A stretch of 64,000 nt of DNA, from the NCBI RefSeq assembly GCF_000182925.2, contig NC_026501.1:8411917-8475916 (forward strand), read 5' to 3'. Within the stretch, counting starts at the first letter, position 1, and every line of letters starts with the position of its first letter. A program made the translations under genes and the position numbers. Of this stretch, positions 56,235 to 64,000 are shown piece by piece. Under the pieces are notes generated by a model that searched no databases, was not told the DNA's origin, and saw nothing but the letters and a program-made list of their open reading frames with translations. Source of the stretch: Neurospora crassa OR74A. Its lineage: Eukaryota > Ascomycota > Sordariomycetes > Sordariales > Sordariaceae.

Positions 56235-57267
56235 CTAGTGCTGAATCTGGGACTCTCCACTGCACGGTCCAATACCACCGACAACCATTTTGTCAGGATT
56301 CTGGCTGAAGAAGGTCGCGGCCGCTTTGCCCTTAGGACATTGCTTGTTCGGGTTTCCTTCATCCTTGGTAACCATAACCTTGGTGCAGGGCGTGAACTTA
56401 TTCGCACCGTCGTACATCCAGCCCGCGCAGCCCGGGTCACCGTTGAAGCAGCGGTTGCAGCACTCCTTGCCGGAACTGGCTGCGTCGTAAGTGGCCTCGT
56501 AACCGCCGACCTCGGTGCCCATCCAGGCGAGGTGTTCGATGAAGGTGCTGGTGTCGGTGCATTGCTTGGCTAGGTTCTATAGACAGTCCTGTTAGCTGGA
56601 AGTCGTTTGTGACGAGGGAGTGATAAGGTGAAGCTGAACTCACGGTTGAAGTCGGCGAAGCTGTGGGCAACGTCGAAGTTCCGGTCGACAATAACGAAGG
56701 TTCGATCGAGGAAGTGGCGGAGGCCGTGGACTCAGGAAGCGTACTTGTTGATGTTAGCGATGTGGACGTTCCTGGTGGATATGGATCATTCGTATGGAGG
56801 ACAACAGACTTGTGGTGGTGGCCATCAAGCATGCCCAGGGCTCCGAGAATGGCCAAGATGACGGCGATGATGCCCAGGGTAGAGATACCGCCAATCATCC
56901 ACCATAGCTTCGCGATTTTCTTGTACCATGGCTTGTCGCTAGGCGGAACCCAGATGATCTCGGGCTGCTCATCCGCGGTATGTTGAGACTCCTTGGTCCT
57001 GAAACTGCCTCCAATGCTCGCAAGATTGGTGGCTCCTCCATTTCCCCCGCTGTTGGGATGCGCCTCTTCCAGCAAGCCGGGGTTTTGGTCGTTGTTGGCG
57101 ACACCGGTGCTGACGACGAACTCGGGAGGGGGATTCGCCCAGGTCTCGGCGAACTGGTAGTCCTGGCCGTAGGATTTGAACGTCTGGCTCTGTTGCGAAG
57201 TCATCTCTGGACGAACTTCCACAGCTGGCTGGTCGCTCGGCCCAGCGTTGCGGCCTTCTGATGCCAT
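56235..57267 (-). CDS. Single-pass membrane protein with a Cys-rich, PAN-like ectodomain (321 aa, one intron)
   Basis: Exons on the minus strand are 57267-56644 and 56576-56235; the 67-nt intron (GTGAGT, GCTAAC, TATAG) is phase 0. There is no signal peptide. Residues 1-115 are hydrophilic and Gly/Gln/Pro-rich. A basic KPWYKKIAK precedes one hydrophobic helix (~121-146, WWMIGGISTLGIIAVILAILG), which suggests a type II-like or reverse-signal anchor. A ~50-residue Ser/Thr/Pro stalk, probably O-glycosylated, follows. The C-terminal domain (~209-321) has CCNRC, a GDPGCAGWMY segment and further Cys. The CC..C....C..W spacing resembles small PAN/apple-like modules of fungal surface proteins. This points to a surface-displayed binding domain. 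The family assignment is tentative and no function is claimed. Confidence 0.7.
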
Positions 57268-57810
57268 GGTACTGATACTCTGGTGTAATGTCCTAATCCT
57301 GGGCCCTGGTCAGTTGGCAGACCTACAGTTCTTTTGAGGGATTGCAGAATCCAGTGGAAAAGTAGATGCGAAAGTAAGAGTTGGATAAGGACCGCTGATG
57401 TGGCTTGCAACAGACCGCTTAGATGTCGTAAGAGGAGTCACACGGGGTCCTGGGGGGTGACGAGCGCTGTCTTCTTACCTTTTCGTCTCTACAAAATCAC
57501 CTCGCTGGTCAGAATAGAGGCGGCAACAGAGTCAAAAACCGTCGGTGCTTCGCAGTAACGTTGTGACGGGAACAAGTTGAGGTATGATATGGAAGCACCA
57601 CCGGTTTGACAAGCCCCTCGTCCCCTGGATTTCTGGCCGTCCGTAGGTTCTAGGTGTCGGTGGCCGTGGGTATTTCCAGAACGAGTGGTCCGGGCCCAAA
57701 AACGTCCCAGGTTTGCGAGAATATCGGGGATGGTAACGTACCGGAAAGATTTGTTTGAAAGTTCTAGGTCACTTGGCGAAGTGTTCCTTCCTTTCCTGCT
57801 GCTGAAATAA

Positions 57811-57970
57811 AGTGGAAGTTAGTTAGTTCGTATGTCAGCTTTCCACTTCCATCCGACTGAAGTGGAAGTAAGTATCAAGTCGGCAAGAGGGGAGGGGTGG
57901 GAAGGAAAGGAGGAAAGGGTGTCGCAAACACTGACAAATTTGGTGGTGGGTTGTACTCTTGACTTCCACT
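57811..57970. repeat. Cluster of AGTGGAAGT motifs in both orientations
   Basis: AGTGGAAGT at 57811 and 57861, and its complement ACTTCCACT at 57962. A related TTCCACTTCC lies at 57841. It sits ~550-700 bp upstream of the membrane-protein start. It could be a regulatory site array or chance. Confidence 0.4.
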
Positions 57971-58296
57971 TCACCCACCTCAGTTATGGATCCCGTCCAA
58001 ATGATTTCGAGGTAAAGGGTCAATGTCGAATGGAAAAGAGGGAAGATTCGTAGTGTGCACCGATAATGGAAACGTTGACTGAGTACCTCTACCGATGGTG
58101 TTAGCGTGTAACTCCCAAGTCGTCACACAATAGCCGTTTGTGCCTTCCCAGCCCGTTCTCGACAGTGCACGGGTTGATCATCTATGTCACAGGTCTGAAT
58201 CCATCGTTCGATCTCGTCTTGCCCACGCCAATATGGACAGCTTGAACAGGGAGGAATCGCGACAGGGCCGGATAGAGACATGGAACAAGATGCGGC

Positions 58297-58321
58297 AAAA
58301 AAAAAAAAAAAAAAAAAAAAA
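58297..58321. repeat. Poly-A tract, 25 bp
   Basis: An unbroken run of A in intergenic sequence. Confidence 0.95.
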
Positions 58322-58624
58322 CAGACAAACGAACATAACTAAACCTTAATTGTCGACGCTATTGCATGCTGACTGATTACAGTCGAATGGATTTCCCAAG
58401 CAACACGACCAAAAGGTAAAAAAAAAACACTTCCCATCTCAGCACTCACGGGTTTCAGAGAGTCAATGTTGGTAGGAAACGCGAGCAAACCACTGGAATG
58501 CAAACAACACCACAGCCCTTCCTGGTGGTTTCGCCTTTCTGAAACCTTGAAACCATGCTATGTGCAACTATCCGCCCGTTTCGGCTCACAGAGTACTTTA
58601 CCCCATATAAATGATGATTGTGAA

Positions 58625-58651
58625 GAGAAGAGAGAGAGAGAGAGAGAGAGA
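58625..58651. repeat. (AG)n microsatellite
   Basis: AG dinucleotide run with one irregular AA near the start. Confidence 0.9.
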
Positions 58652-59583
58652 AGGATCAGCAATCAGCGAAGAAAAGCTCAAGTAGACCAACGACTTTGTG
58701 AAGGATACTATCCCCTGAGACATGTCGTGACCAACTCGGAAACCAGCCAAAGCGCCCTGACGCTTGGGATTAACTGTAACATGGAAGACATCCTCTGAGA
58801 TAATGGCAGATCTGTTAGCATGGTTTCGCGTATCGTAACGATCACATCGCGATGCTAAAATGCCAGACGAGAATGTCAACAATGTCCTGTTGTTGGTTGT
58901 GGATAATGGCAGGCAAATGGACACTGCGATTCGGCTCCTTCCGAGATTGACCCCTGACAAGAGCCTCCCCCAGCTGTCAAATGGTCCCTGTTCAGTTGCC
59001 GAGAAGGCAAGGAACCGGACGCCAAGGCGCGGCGTAACTGAACAAAAAAGTGGAGCTCACCGTACGGATGTCATAATCCCTGGAGCAATTCCATATCTGG
59101 AGACTCTTATCAATGACAACCAACTTCCTCTTCGACTCTCACATGGCCACTCATCAACCATCCGCGCTACAACCAGACAATCTGCCCAGAATCATACTCA
59201 ATTGTTTAAATGCCTTTTGTTATATCGTTTAGTGCTCAAGTTATGGAGAACAAAGCGCACAATCCTATACAATGACATTCTCACCACAAAGCGGGCTCAA
59301 GAAAGAGCCGGGACAAAGATGGGCTTCAATCCTGGGTTAGCACAATGGACTCGGTTACTAAAAATGGCTGGACAATGCCGCCTCGAGATCTCTCTTTCGA
59401 AATGATCGGTTGAGGTGTCATTGTTCGATTTGTACTCGGTAGTTGACGACCATGGCCATCATCAAATTCTTTGCTTCATAAGTAGGAGTAAAGACCCTGA
59501 TGCCATCGCCATGGTGTTCATCGAACAGCGACACTAGAGCTACAAAGATCACTTTTGGGGTGAAAGAAACACACTAAGCCAAG

Positions 59584-61319
59584 ATGCCTCCACCACAAGA
59601 GATCATCAACCGCGCCCCTAGGGAGGCCATGGACGTCTTCATCATGGGGGCCAACGACAAAGGTCAACTGTGCATGGGTCCCGGTTATAGAGAGCGCACG
59701 ATCGTTCAAAAGCCGGCGCGAAACCCTTACCTAAGCGAGGATCACCAAACCGTTGCTATAGCCGTGGGGAACAACCACTGCTTAGCGCTCACAGCAGATA
59801 ACCGGGTCCTGTCCTGGGGCTCGAACACACATGGCGCCCTCGGCCGGACAACGCGCCTATGGCAGCTTGGCGACGGCAGATGGGTACCTTGGAGTCGGGT
59901 TGAGGGCGAGGACGACAATCCAGACTCACCAGAAGGACGGAGAATCGATTCCATTCTGCAAACACCTCGCCATATCAACTCCATCGCCATCGAACGTGGC
60001 ACCGTCTTCACTCAGGTGGCCGTGACCGATCATGCTTCCTTTGCCTTGACCGAAACGGGTGAGGTCTATGGATGGGGTGCTTTCGAGGTATGCATATCCT
60101 TCCCCCTTCTCCTTCATCATCTCTAGCAACATTAACTAACCTCAACATTCCACCCCACAAACAGTACTACGGCGGCGAGAACGATGCTATGCACCACTTT
60201 TACGCCTTCCACCCCTACCATATGGAGTGGCCCGAACAAGGGCCATTGCGCAACCAACCGTCGCCCCTGAAGATCCGCTTCCCCACGGACAACCCGCAGA
60301 TTATCCAAATCGCGTGCGGTTCCAACCACGTCCTGGCCCTTTCCAAATCCGGTCTCGTCTATTCGTGGGGTACCCCGGATATGAATATCCTGGGCCGGCG
60401 CTACTTGAGTCGCCGCCTACGAAACCCCCGCTACCGCCACGATCCCTACGGCAACATGAACCACCCCTTTGCGCCCGGTGTGGTGGCCAACTTGGTCAAC
60501 ATACGATATATAGCCTGCGGCGCCAACTTTAGCTTTGCGGTGACGAAGCCGCTTACGCGCGGGAACCGCAAAGGGGCACAGTTATGTTACGTTTGGGGAC
60601 AGAACGACGACATGCAGACGACGCTTCCTCTGTCGAAAGCCCCCTTTGTGGAAACACCTGGACATCCGGATGCGCCAGACGGGAATCGTATGAGGGTTGT
60701 CCTGTATCCGACGGAGGCGCCGTGGCTGAGCGGGATCGGCCACACGGACGACGAGCCAGAGACGGCGATCAAGGCGATTTCCGGGGCCTTGAGATACGGG
60801 CTCGCGATTCGGCGGAACGGGTGGGGAGAAGTGTGGGGGAACGAACACGAGATGCCGAATGCCATGGGCGTGGTGAACCAAGACAACGAGCCGCTGATTC
60901 CTGCTGTTCCGCCCGGGAATGATTATGCCCAGGCTCCGCAGTTTGCCGGGTGGCACTACTTCCATGATAATCGCAGATGGGACCAGGTGGCGACGGGCAG
61001 GCAACACAGCCTCGCAGTTGATCAGGACGGGAAGGTTTACGTCTGGGGTTCCAATGCACAAAATCAGTGCGGCGTGCCACGCCCCACCGGCTACCCTAAC
61101 ATTGATGTTATCGACCGCCCGACCCTGCTTCAAGAATTTGTTGAAGGGAGGATTACTCTCTTTGTTGGGGCGGGTGCAAGGTACAGCGTGTTTGGGTTTG
61201 CGAAGGGACGTTTCCGAAACGAAGACGGTGGGAACGTGGACGATGTTGAAGTACCGGCTGATTTCAGGCGGTCAATATTAGATTTCAATGACGATGATGT
61301 TGAAGTCGGGGGAGATTGA
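59584..61319 (+). CDS. RCC1-repeat protein, diverged relative of the Ran exchange factor Pim1/Prp20 (552 aa, one intron)
   Basis: Exons 59584-60087 and 60165-61319 join in phase 0 across a 77-nt intron with CTAAC. RCC1 blades are visible by their G.NH..AL....V..WG pattern: VGNNHCLALTADNRVLSWGSN, DHASFALTETGEVYGWG, CGSNHVLALSKSGLVYSWGT, CGANFSFAV, and GRQHSLAVDQDGKVYVWGSNA. The N-terminal order (DVFIMGANDKGQL..., then ...HGALGR, then GTVFTQVAV) follows fungal Pim1/RCC1. It lacks the basic NLS-like N-terminus expected of the nuclear Ran GEF, has a long insert (MHHFYAFHPYHMEWPEQG), and ends in an acidic tail (DFNDDDVEVGGD). I therefore call it an RCC1-family paralog of unknown partner. It is convergent with the AA9 gene, 184 bp apart. 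Confidence 0.8.
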
Positions 61320-61503
61320 TGCAGGTGGCCGGCCCATCGAGGGATTGATCATTATGCACCCGTTGTGGTACTTGGATATACTATATAGATTTTTGGATAA
61401 TAAACCCTACATATCAAACCTTTGGATGCTAGAGAGGCACTTGTGTTTCATCATGATTATTTGGATTGTCACTGCTGGGGCCATGCAGCCATACCCGAAT
61501 CTT

Positions 61504-62293
61504 TTAAAACTGGAATCCAGACCAAACGCGACCACCAGGAGGAGTGTATGTTGTGGCCTTGCTCGAGTAGATATCAATCTTGAAGTCTCGCGTCAGCTTT
61601 TGAATGCCCAGAAACCACCTGATAGGGACAAGTTCTCTGACTTACCGTCACGCCGGGGTCATTCTGAGGCGCATAGGTCGGGATTGAATACAGATAGTCG
61701 CTAGGCGGAACCGCATTGCCCGAGCCCTGGACCACAATCTGCGCACACTCGGCATAAAACTGCGGCGTATTGGCCTGATGCAAAGCCAGCAGCTCATGCC
61801 TGATCAGGTAATTCCCGGGTGCCATGTTTTTCGGAATCTCGCTACTCCATTGGTGGTTCTTCACAATCAACGCGGTTCCCCAGTTTGCGCTGTTCAGCTT
61901 GCCTCCCCACATGCCCATCTCATCGATCTTGAACCAGCCCTTTCCGTCGCCCTTGCAGGACGAACCAAAGGCGCCGGGGCACTTGAACAACCACACCTGA
62001 ACGGGGCCTTGCTCGTGCGTCCATTGCTTCCAGACGGCGGTGACGTTCGAGCCGGCTTGCACGGTGGCGCTCAGCTGGGCGGAGGTACCGCCGTTGCAGC
62101 GCATCTTGGCGTCGGAGACGGTCATGGTCGGATCGTAGTTGGGCCATTGGAACTGGATGGTCTTGGGGGAGCTGGCAGGAGAGAAACCCTCGTAGCCTGG
62201 GTAAGTAGTGCCATCGATGATATAGCTCGTTACGGCACCGTGGGCGGCAACGAGCGGCGCGAAGGCCGAGAGAGCAAGGAGATCGAAGCGCAT
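61504..62293 (-). CDS. AA9 lytic polysaccharide monooxygenase (240 aa, one intron)
   Basis: AA9 enzymes (formerly GH61) are secreted copper enzymes that cleave cellulose or hemicellulose chains by oxidation. Exons on the minus strand are 62293-61646 and 61578-61504; the 67-nt intron (GTAAGT, CTGAC, CAAG) leaves a 24-residue last exon, IDIYSSKATTYTPPGGRVW... The signal peptide is 1-17 (MRFDLLALSAFAPLVAA) and cleavage exposes His18, the copper-brace residue. The second brace His is His93 in WTHEQGPVQVW. The axial Tyr180 and supporting Gln178 are in QFYAEC, and His172 is in LLALHQA. NYLIRHELLALH is a family hallmark. No CBM1 or linker is present. The length is that of a bare catalytic domain. 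Expression on cellulose under CreA control is expected for the family. Confidence 0.95.
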
Positions 62294-62393
62294 GATGGCT
62301 GGCTGTTGGAGGTATGTTTGTCTGTGTTTGGAAACAATAGTGTGATGACTGATGGACTGGAGGTGAGCCAGAAAAAGTGAGACGTCTCTGCCT

Positions 62394-62401
62394 CTTATAT
62401 C
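62394..62401 (-). promoter_or_regulatory. TATA box of the AA9 gene
   Basis: On the minus strand the sequence reads GATATAAG, ~100 bp upstream of the start codon. Position and sequence resemble the TATA box of the SOD-like gene. Confidence 0.5.
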
Positions 62402-62933
62402 TCTTACTTCTTTTTTCCAACGACGATACAAGACTATGTAACGCATCCCAGAATATGGGACAGGATAGATTGGGCGACACTGCACTTTGTTGGTATTCAT
62501 CGGCACTTGCTTGCCGTTGCGCATAATTTCCAAGCTAAACATCCGGATTCCTCCAACTGGATAACAAACTTCCATGGCACGTAATATTTCGGGAAAGAAA
62601 TTCTGTTCTCGTGTCATCGGGCAGCCATGGCAAAAGCTCAATGCGTAGCCACCGCAAGCGGTCCAACGGAGATTTGATGAGACTAGAGTGGCATTAAGGA
62701 TGTTGAGATAGATTAAACGAAGGAGGTGGATGGAAAGTAGGGATTAACGAAGCTTCCAATTCCAGGAATCAGTGGTGGAGGAGCTACATGGAAGGTGAGG
62801 ACTAAGGTGTCAGTCAAAGAACCACCGAGCCGATTGGGTTATGTAGATAGATGAACACACTCCTCTATGGCTGACCAGCTGTAAGCGACATGTATCATCC
62901 TAGAGAAATGGCATCTACACGGCGTCGCAGGCT

Positions 62934-62952
62934 CCGGGGAAAGAATCTGGGG
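62934..62952. promoter_or_regulatory. Pair of CreA-type sites (SYGGRG) upstream of the AA9 gene
   Basis: CCGGGG at 62934-62939 and CTGGGG at 62947-62952, 13 bp apart, ~650 bp upstream of the start. Closely spaced pairs of this hexamer are the functional form of CreA/CRE-1 sites in known genes. The motif is short, so chance is possible. Confidence 0.3.
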
Positions 62953-63638
62953 TTGGCTGATTGGCTGTGTCACAGGGTCGATCGAAGACACTTGGAAGAA
63001 TATATTGAAAGATGAGGGTGTATACAACGCCGGGCCAATGGTATGAGCCAGGTTATTCAGGATAAAGGAGGCCGATAAATTAGGAAGCGGGTCATCCTGA
63101 GCAAGACAGGAAGTCTTCGGTATGAAGAATGAAGAAGCTGGCTGACAGAGAAGGCGTCGAAGCCAGATGACAGCAAGGCGGTCACGGCACTCGTCTCATC
63201 GTTCTCGGTATCACTAAAAGTTTTTCTGGGTGTTGAGGCTTTTCATGTGTCAAAGTCGCTTGGTCTTGGCCTGAGTCGAGTGAAGCTGAAAAGTGGCAGG
63301 TCAATGGTGACGGCCGAGTATGCGCACTCGAGACATCAGATGTCAAGACCGCATATAGAGCGCAATCGTGGACCACAAAGCAAACCAAGGTCCGGAGTTC
63401 CGAGTAGCTATCCCTTGACCGTGGTGTTGATCACTTGTTCCTGAGGTGTGATGTGACAATGACCTTCACCCGTCCCGGAGGAGGAGAATTGATGTTGGAA
63501 GACCCCGACTGACCCGAGCATGCACGATAACTGCGTCCCCTTGATGCTTGTCAGTGCGGGACAACCATGGCACGATTGCGGAATCAAGGACACGTATTAT
63601 TAAGGGGGGCAAAATGCCAACGAGAGTGCAGGACACGA

Positions 63639-63664
63639 TATATATATGAATATATATATATATT
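63639..63664. repeat. (TA)n microsatellite, interrupted by GA
   Basis: Two TA runs separated by GA; T6 follows. Confidence 0.9.
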
Positions 63665-64000
63665 TTTTCAAAGGGACGGTATCATAATACTCTGGTGTTG
63701 TTTAAATAGACGTCTAGCGTTGTCAGACTTTGAGGCTGTGATGCCTGATGAATGGAAGAACCGCGCTAACAGGTTAGGGTTAACAAGGCAACCCCTTCTT
63801 CCCCTCAGAAGCCCCGAAATCCCAGTCTGTCGCTCCCCCGCTCCCCGAAATTGCGCGGCCCGGCAGCGGACCCGGGCTTTCTGGGGACATTCAACGTCAT
63901 CGTCTCAAGTGTTTACAATCGGCGACGACTTCAAATACATCGCGACATCTGTAAGTGCACTGCAAATCCCACATTGGCCCAGAAGTGTCTTCGCACCGCC

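Larger units (their letters stand above)
57268..59583. other. 2.3-kb divergent intergenic region
   Basis: Upstream region of the membrane protein (minus) and the RCC1-like gene (plus). It holds repeated AGTGGAAGT motifs (57811-57970), an A25 run (58297-58321) and an AG run (58625-58651). A 181-codon frame at 58860-59405 has no recognised domain. Confidence 0.45.
62294..64000. other. Intergenic region to the right window edge
   Basis: AA9 promoter on the left, a TA-rich microsatellite at 63639-63664, and a TTAGGGTTA match near 63774. The last ~200 bases are C/T-rich and contain a GTAAGTGC donor-like site at about 63951; they look like the 5' leader of a plus-strand gene lying beyond the window. 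Confidence 0.4.

Noticed and set aside
58860-59405. A 181-codon plus-strand frame upstream of the RCC1-like gene
   Set aside because: No recognisable domain, no good start context, and composition like the surrounding intergenic DNA. I cannot support it as a gene.
61778-62380. A 200-codon plus-strand frame opposite the AA9 gene
   Set aside because: Antisense of a confirmed AA9 coding exon, with no domain of its own.

Overview
The window is nuclear DNA from a filamentous ascomycete, most likely a Sordariomycete of the Neurospora/Sordaria type. The evidence is short spliceosomal introns (55-223 nt, mostly 60-90) with GTRNGT donors and CTRAC branch sites, strong C/G-ending codon use in housekeeping genes, a HET-domain gene, an AA9 lytic polysaccharide monooxygenase, the fungal alpha-aminoadipate (LYS2) lysine route, the PAL pH-signalling arrestin, and an intron-bearing tRNA-Leu(CAA). 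I see no bacterial operon, plasmid, CRISPR or intact transposon. All gene models below are my own splice predictions. Each joins in frame, but none has been checked against transcripts.

Layout. 1-5 kb: a ~60-bp tandem duplication and an F-box gene on the minus strand. 5.2-8.2 kb: a palF/RIM8 arrestin with three PSAP motifs, preceded by a cluster of PacC-core hexamers. 9.9-12.7 kb: a fused pseudouridine-5'-phosphate glycosidase/PfkB kinase on the minus strand with a mitochondrial-type presequence. 14.3-15.3 kb: a GPI-anchored secreted protein. 15.8-17.7 kb: UTP18. 17.9-18.8 kb: a small basic protein, probably mitochondrial, with a 5'UTR intron. 19.4 kb: tRNA-Leu. 21.0-22.1 kb: a UbiA-superfamily membrane protein. 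23.1-25.5 kb: a HET-domain protein. 29.5-30.4 kb: a GPI-anchored Cu-only SOD. 34.9-37.3 kb: a MoCo-sulfurase-like class V aminotransferase. 38.5 kb: tRNA-Val. 39.0-42.6 kb: LYS2. 42.9-43.4 kb: an inverted-repeat element with telomere-like tips. 46.4-47.8 kb: zuotin. 48.2-48.7 kb: MZM1. 49.0-50.1 kb: SLT11. 51.0-52.2 kb: ERG6. 53.9-55.3 kb: pyruvate dehydrogenase E1 beta. 56.2-57.3 kb: a one-pass membrane protein with a Cys-rich ectodomain. 59.6-61.3 kb: an RCC1-repeat protein. 61.5-62.3 kb: the AA9 LPMO.

The window mixes core genes (LYS2, ERG6, PDHB, UTP18, SLT11, zuotin, MZM1, two tRNAs) with accessory ones (HET, UbiA-like, Cu-only SOD, AA9, GPI protein, MOCOS-like). The genes do not form a pathway cluster. 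Core genes lie close together, often as divergent or convergent pairs (zuotin/MZM1, MZM1/SLT11, SLT11/ERG6, RCC1/AA9). Accessory genes sit beside intergenic stretches of 2-5 kb that carry microsatellites and very long A or T runs.

I found no convincing wholly new system. The most unusual non-coding structure is the 485-bp inverted repeat at 42886-43370. The most unusual proteins are the UbiA-like protein with a changed first motif and the RCC1-family protein that resembles, but is not, the usual Ran exchange factor.
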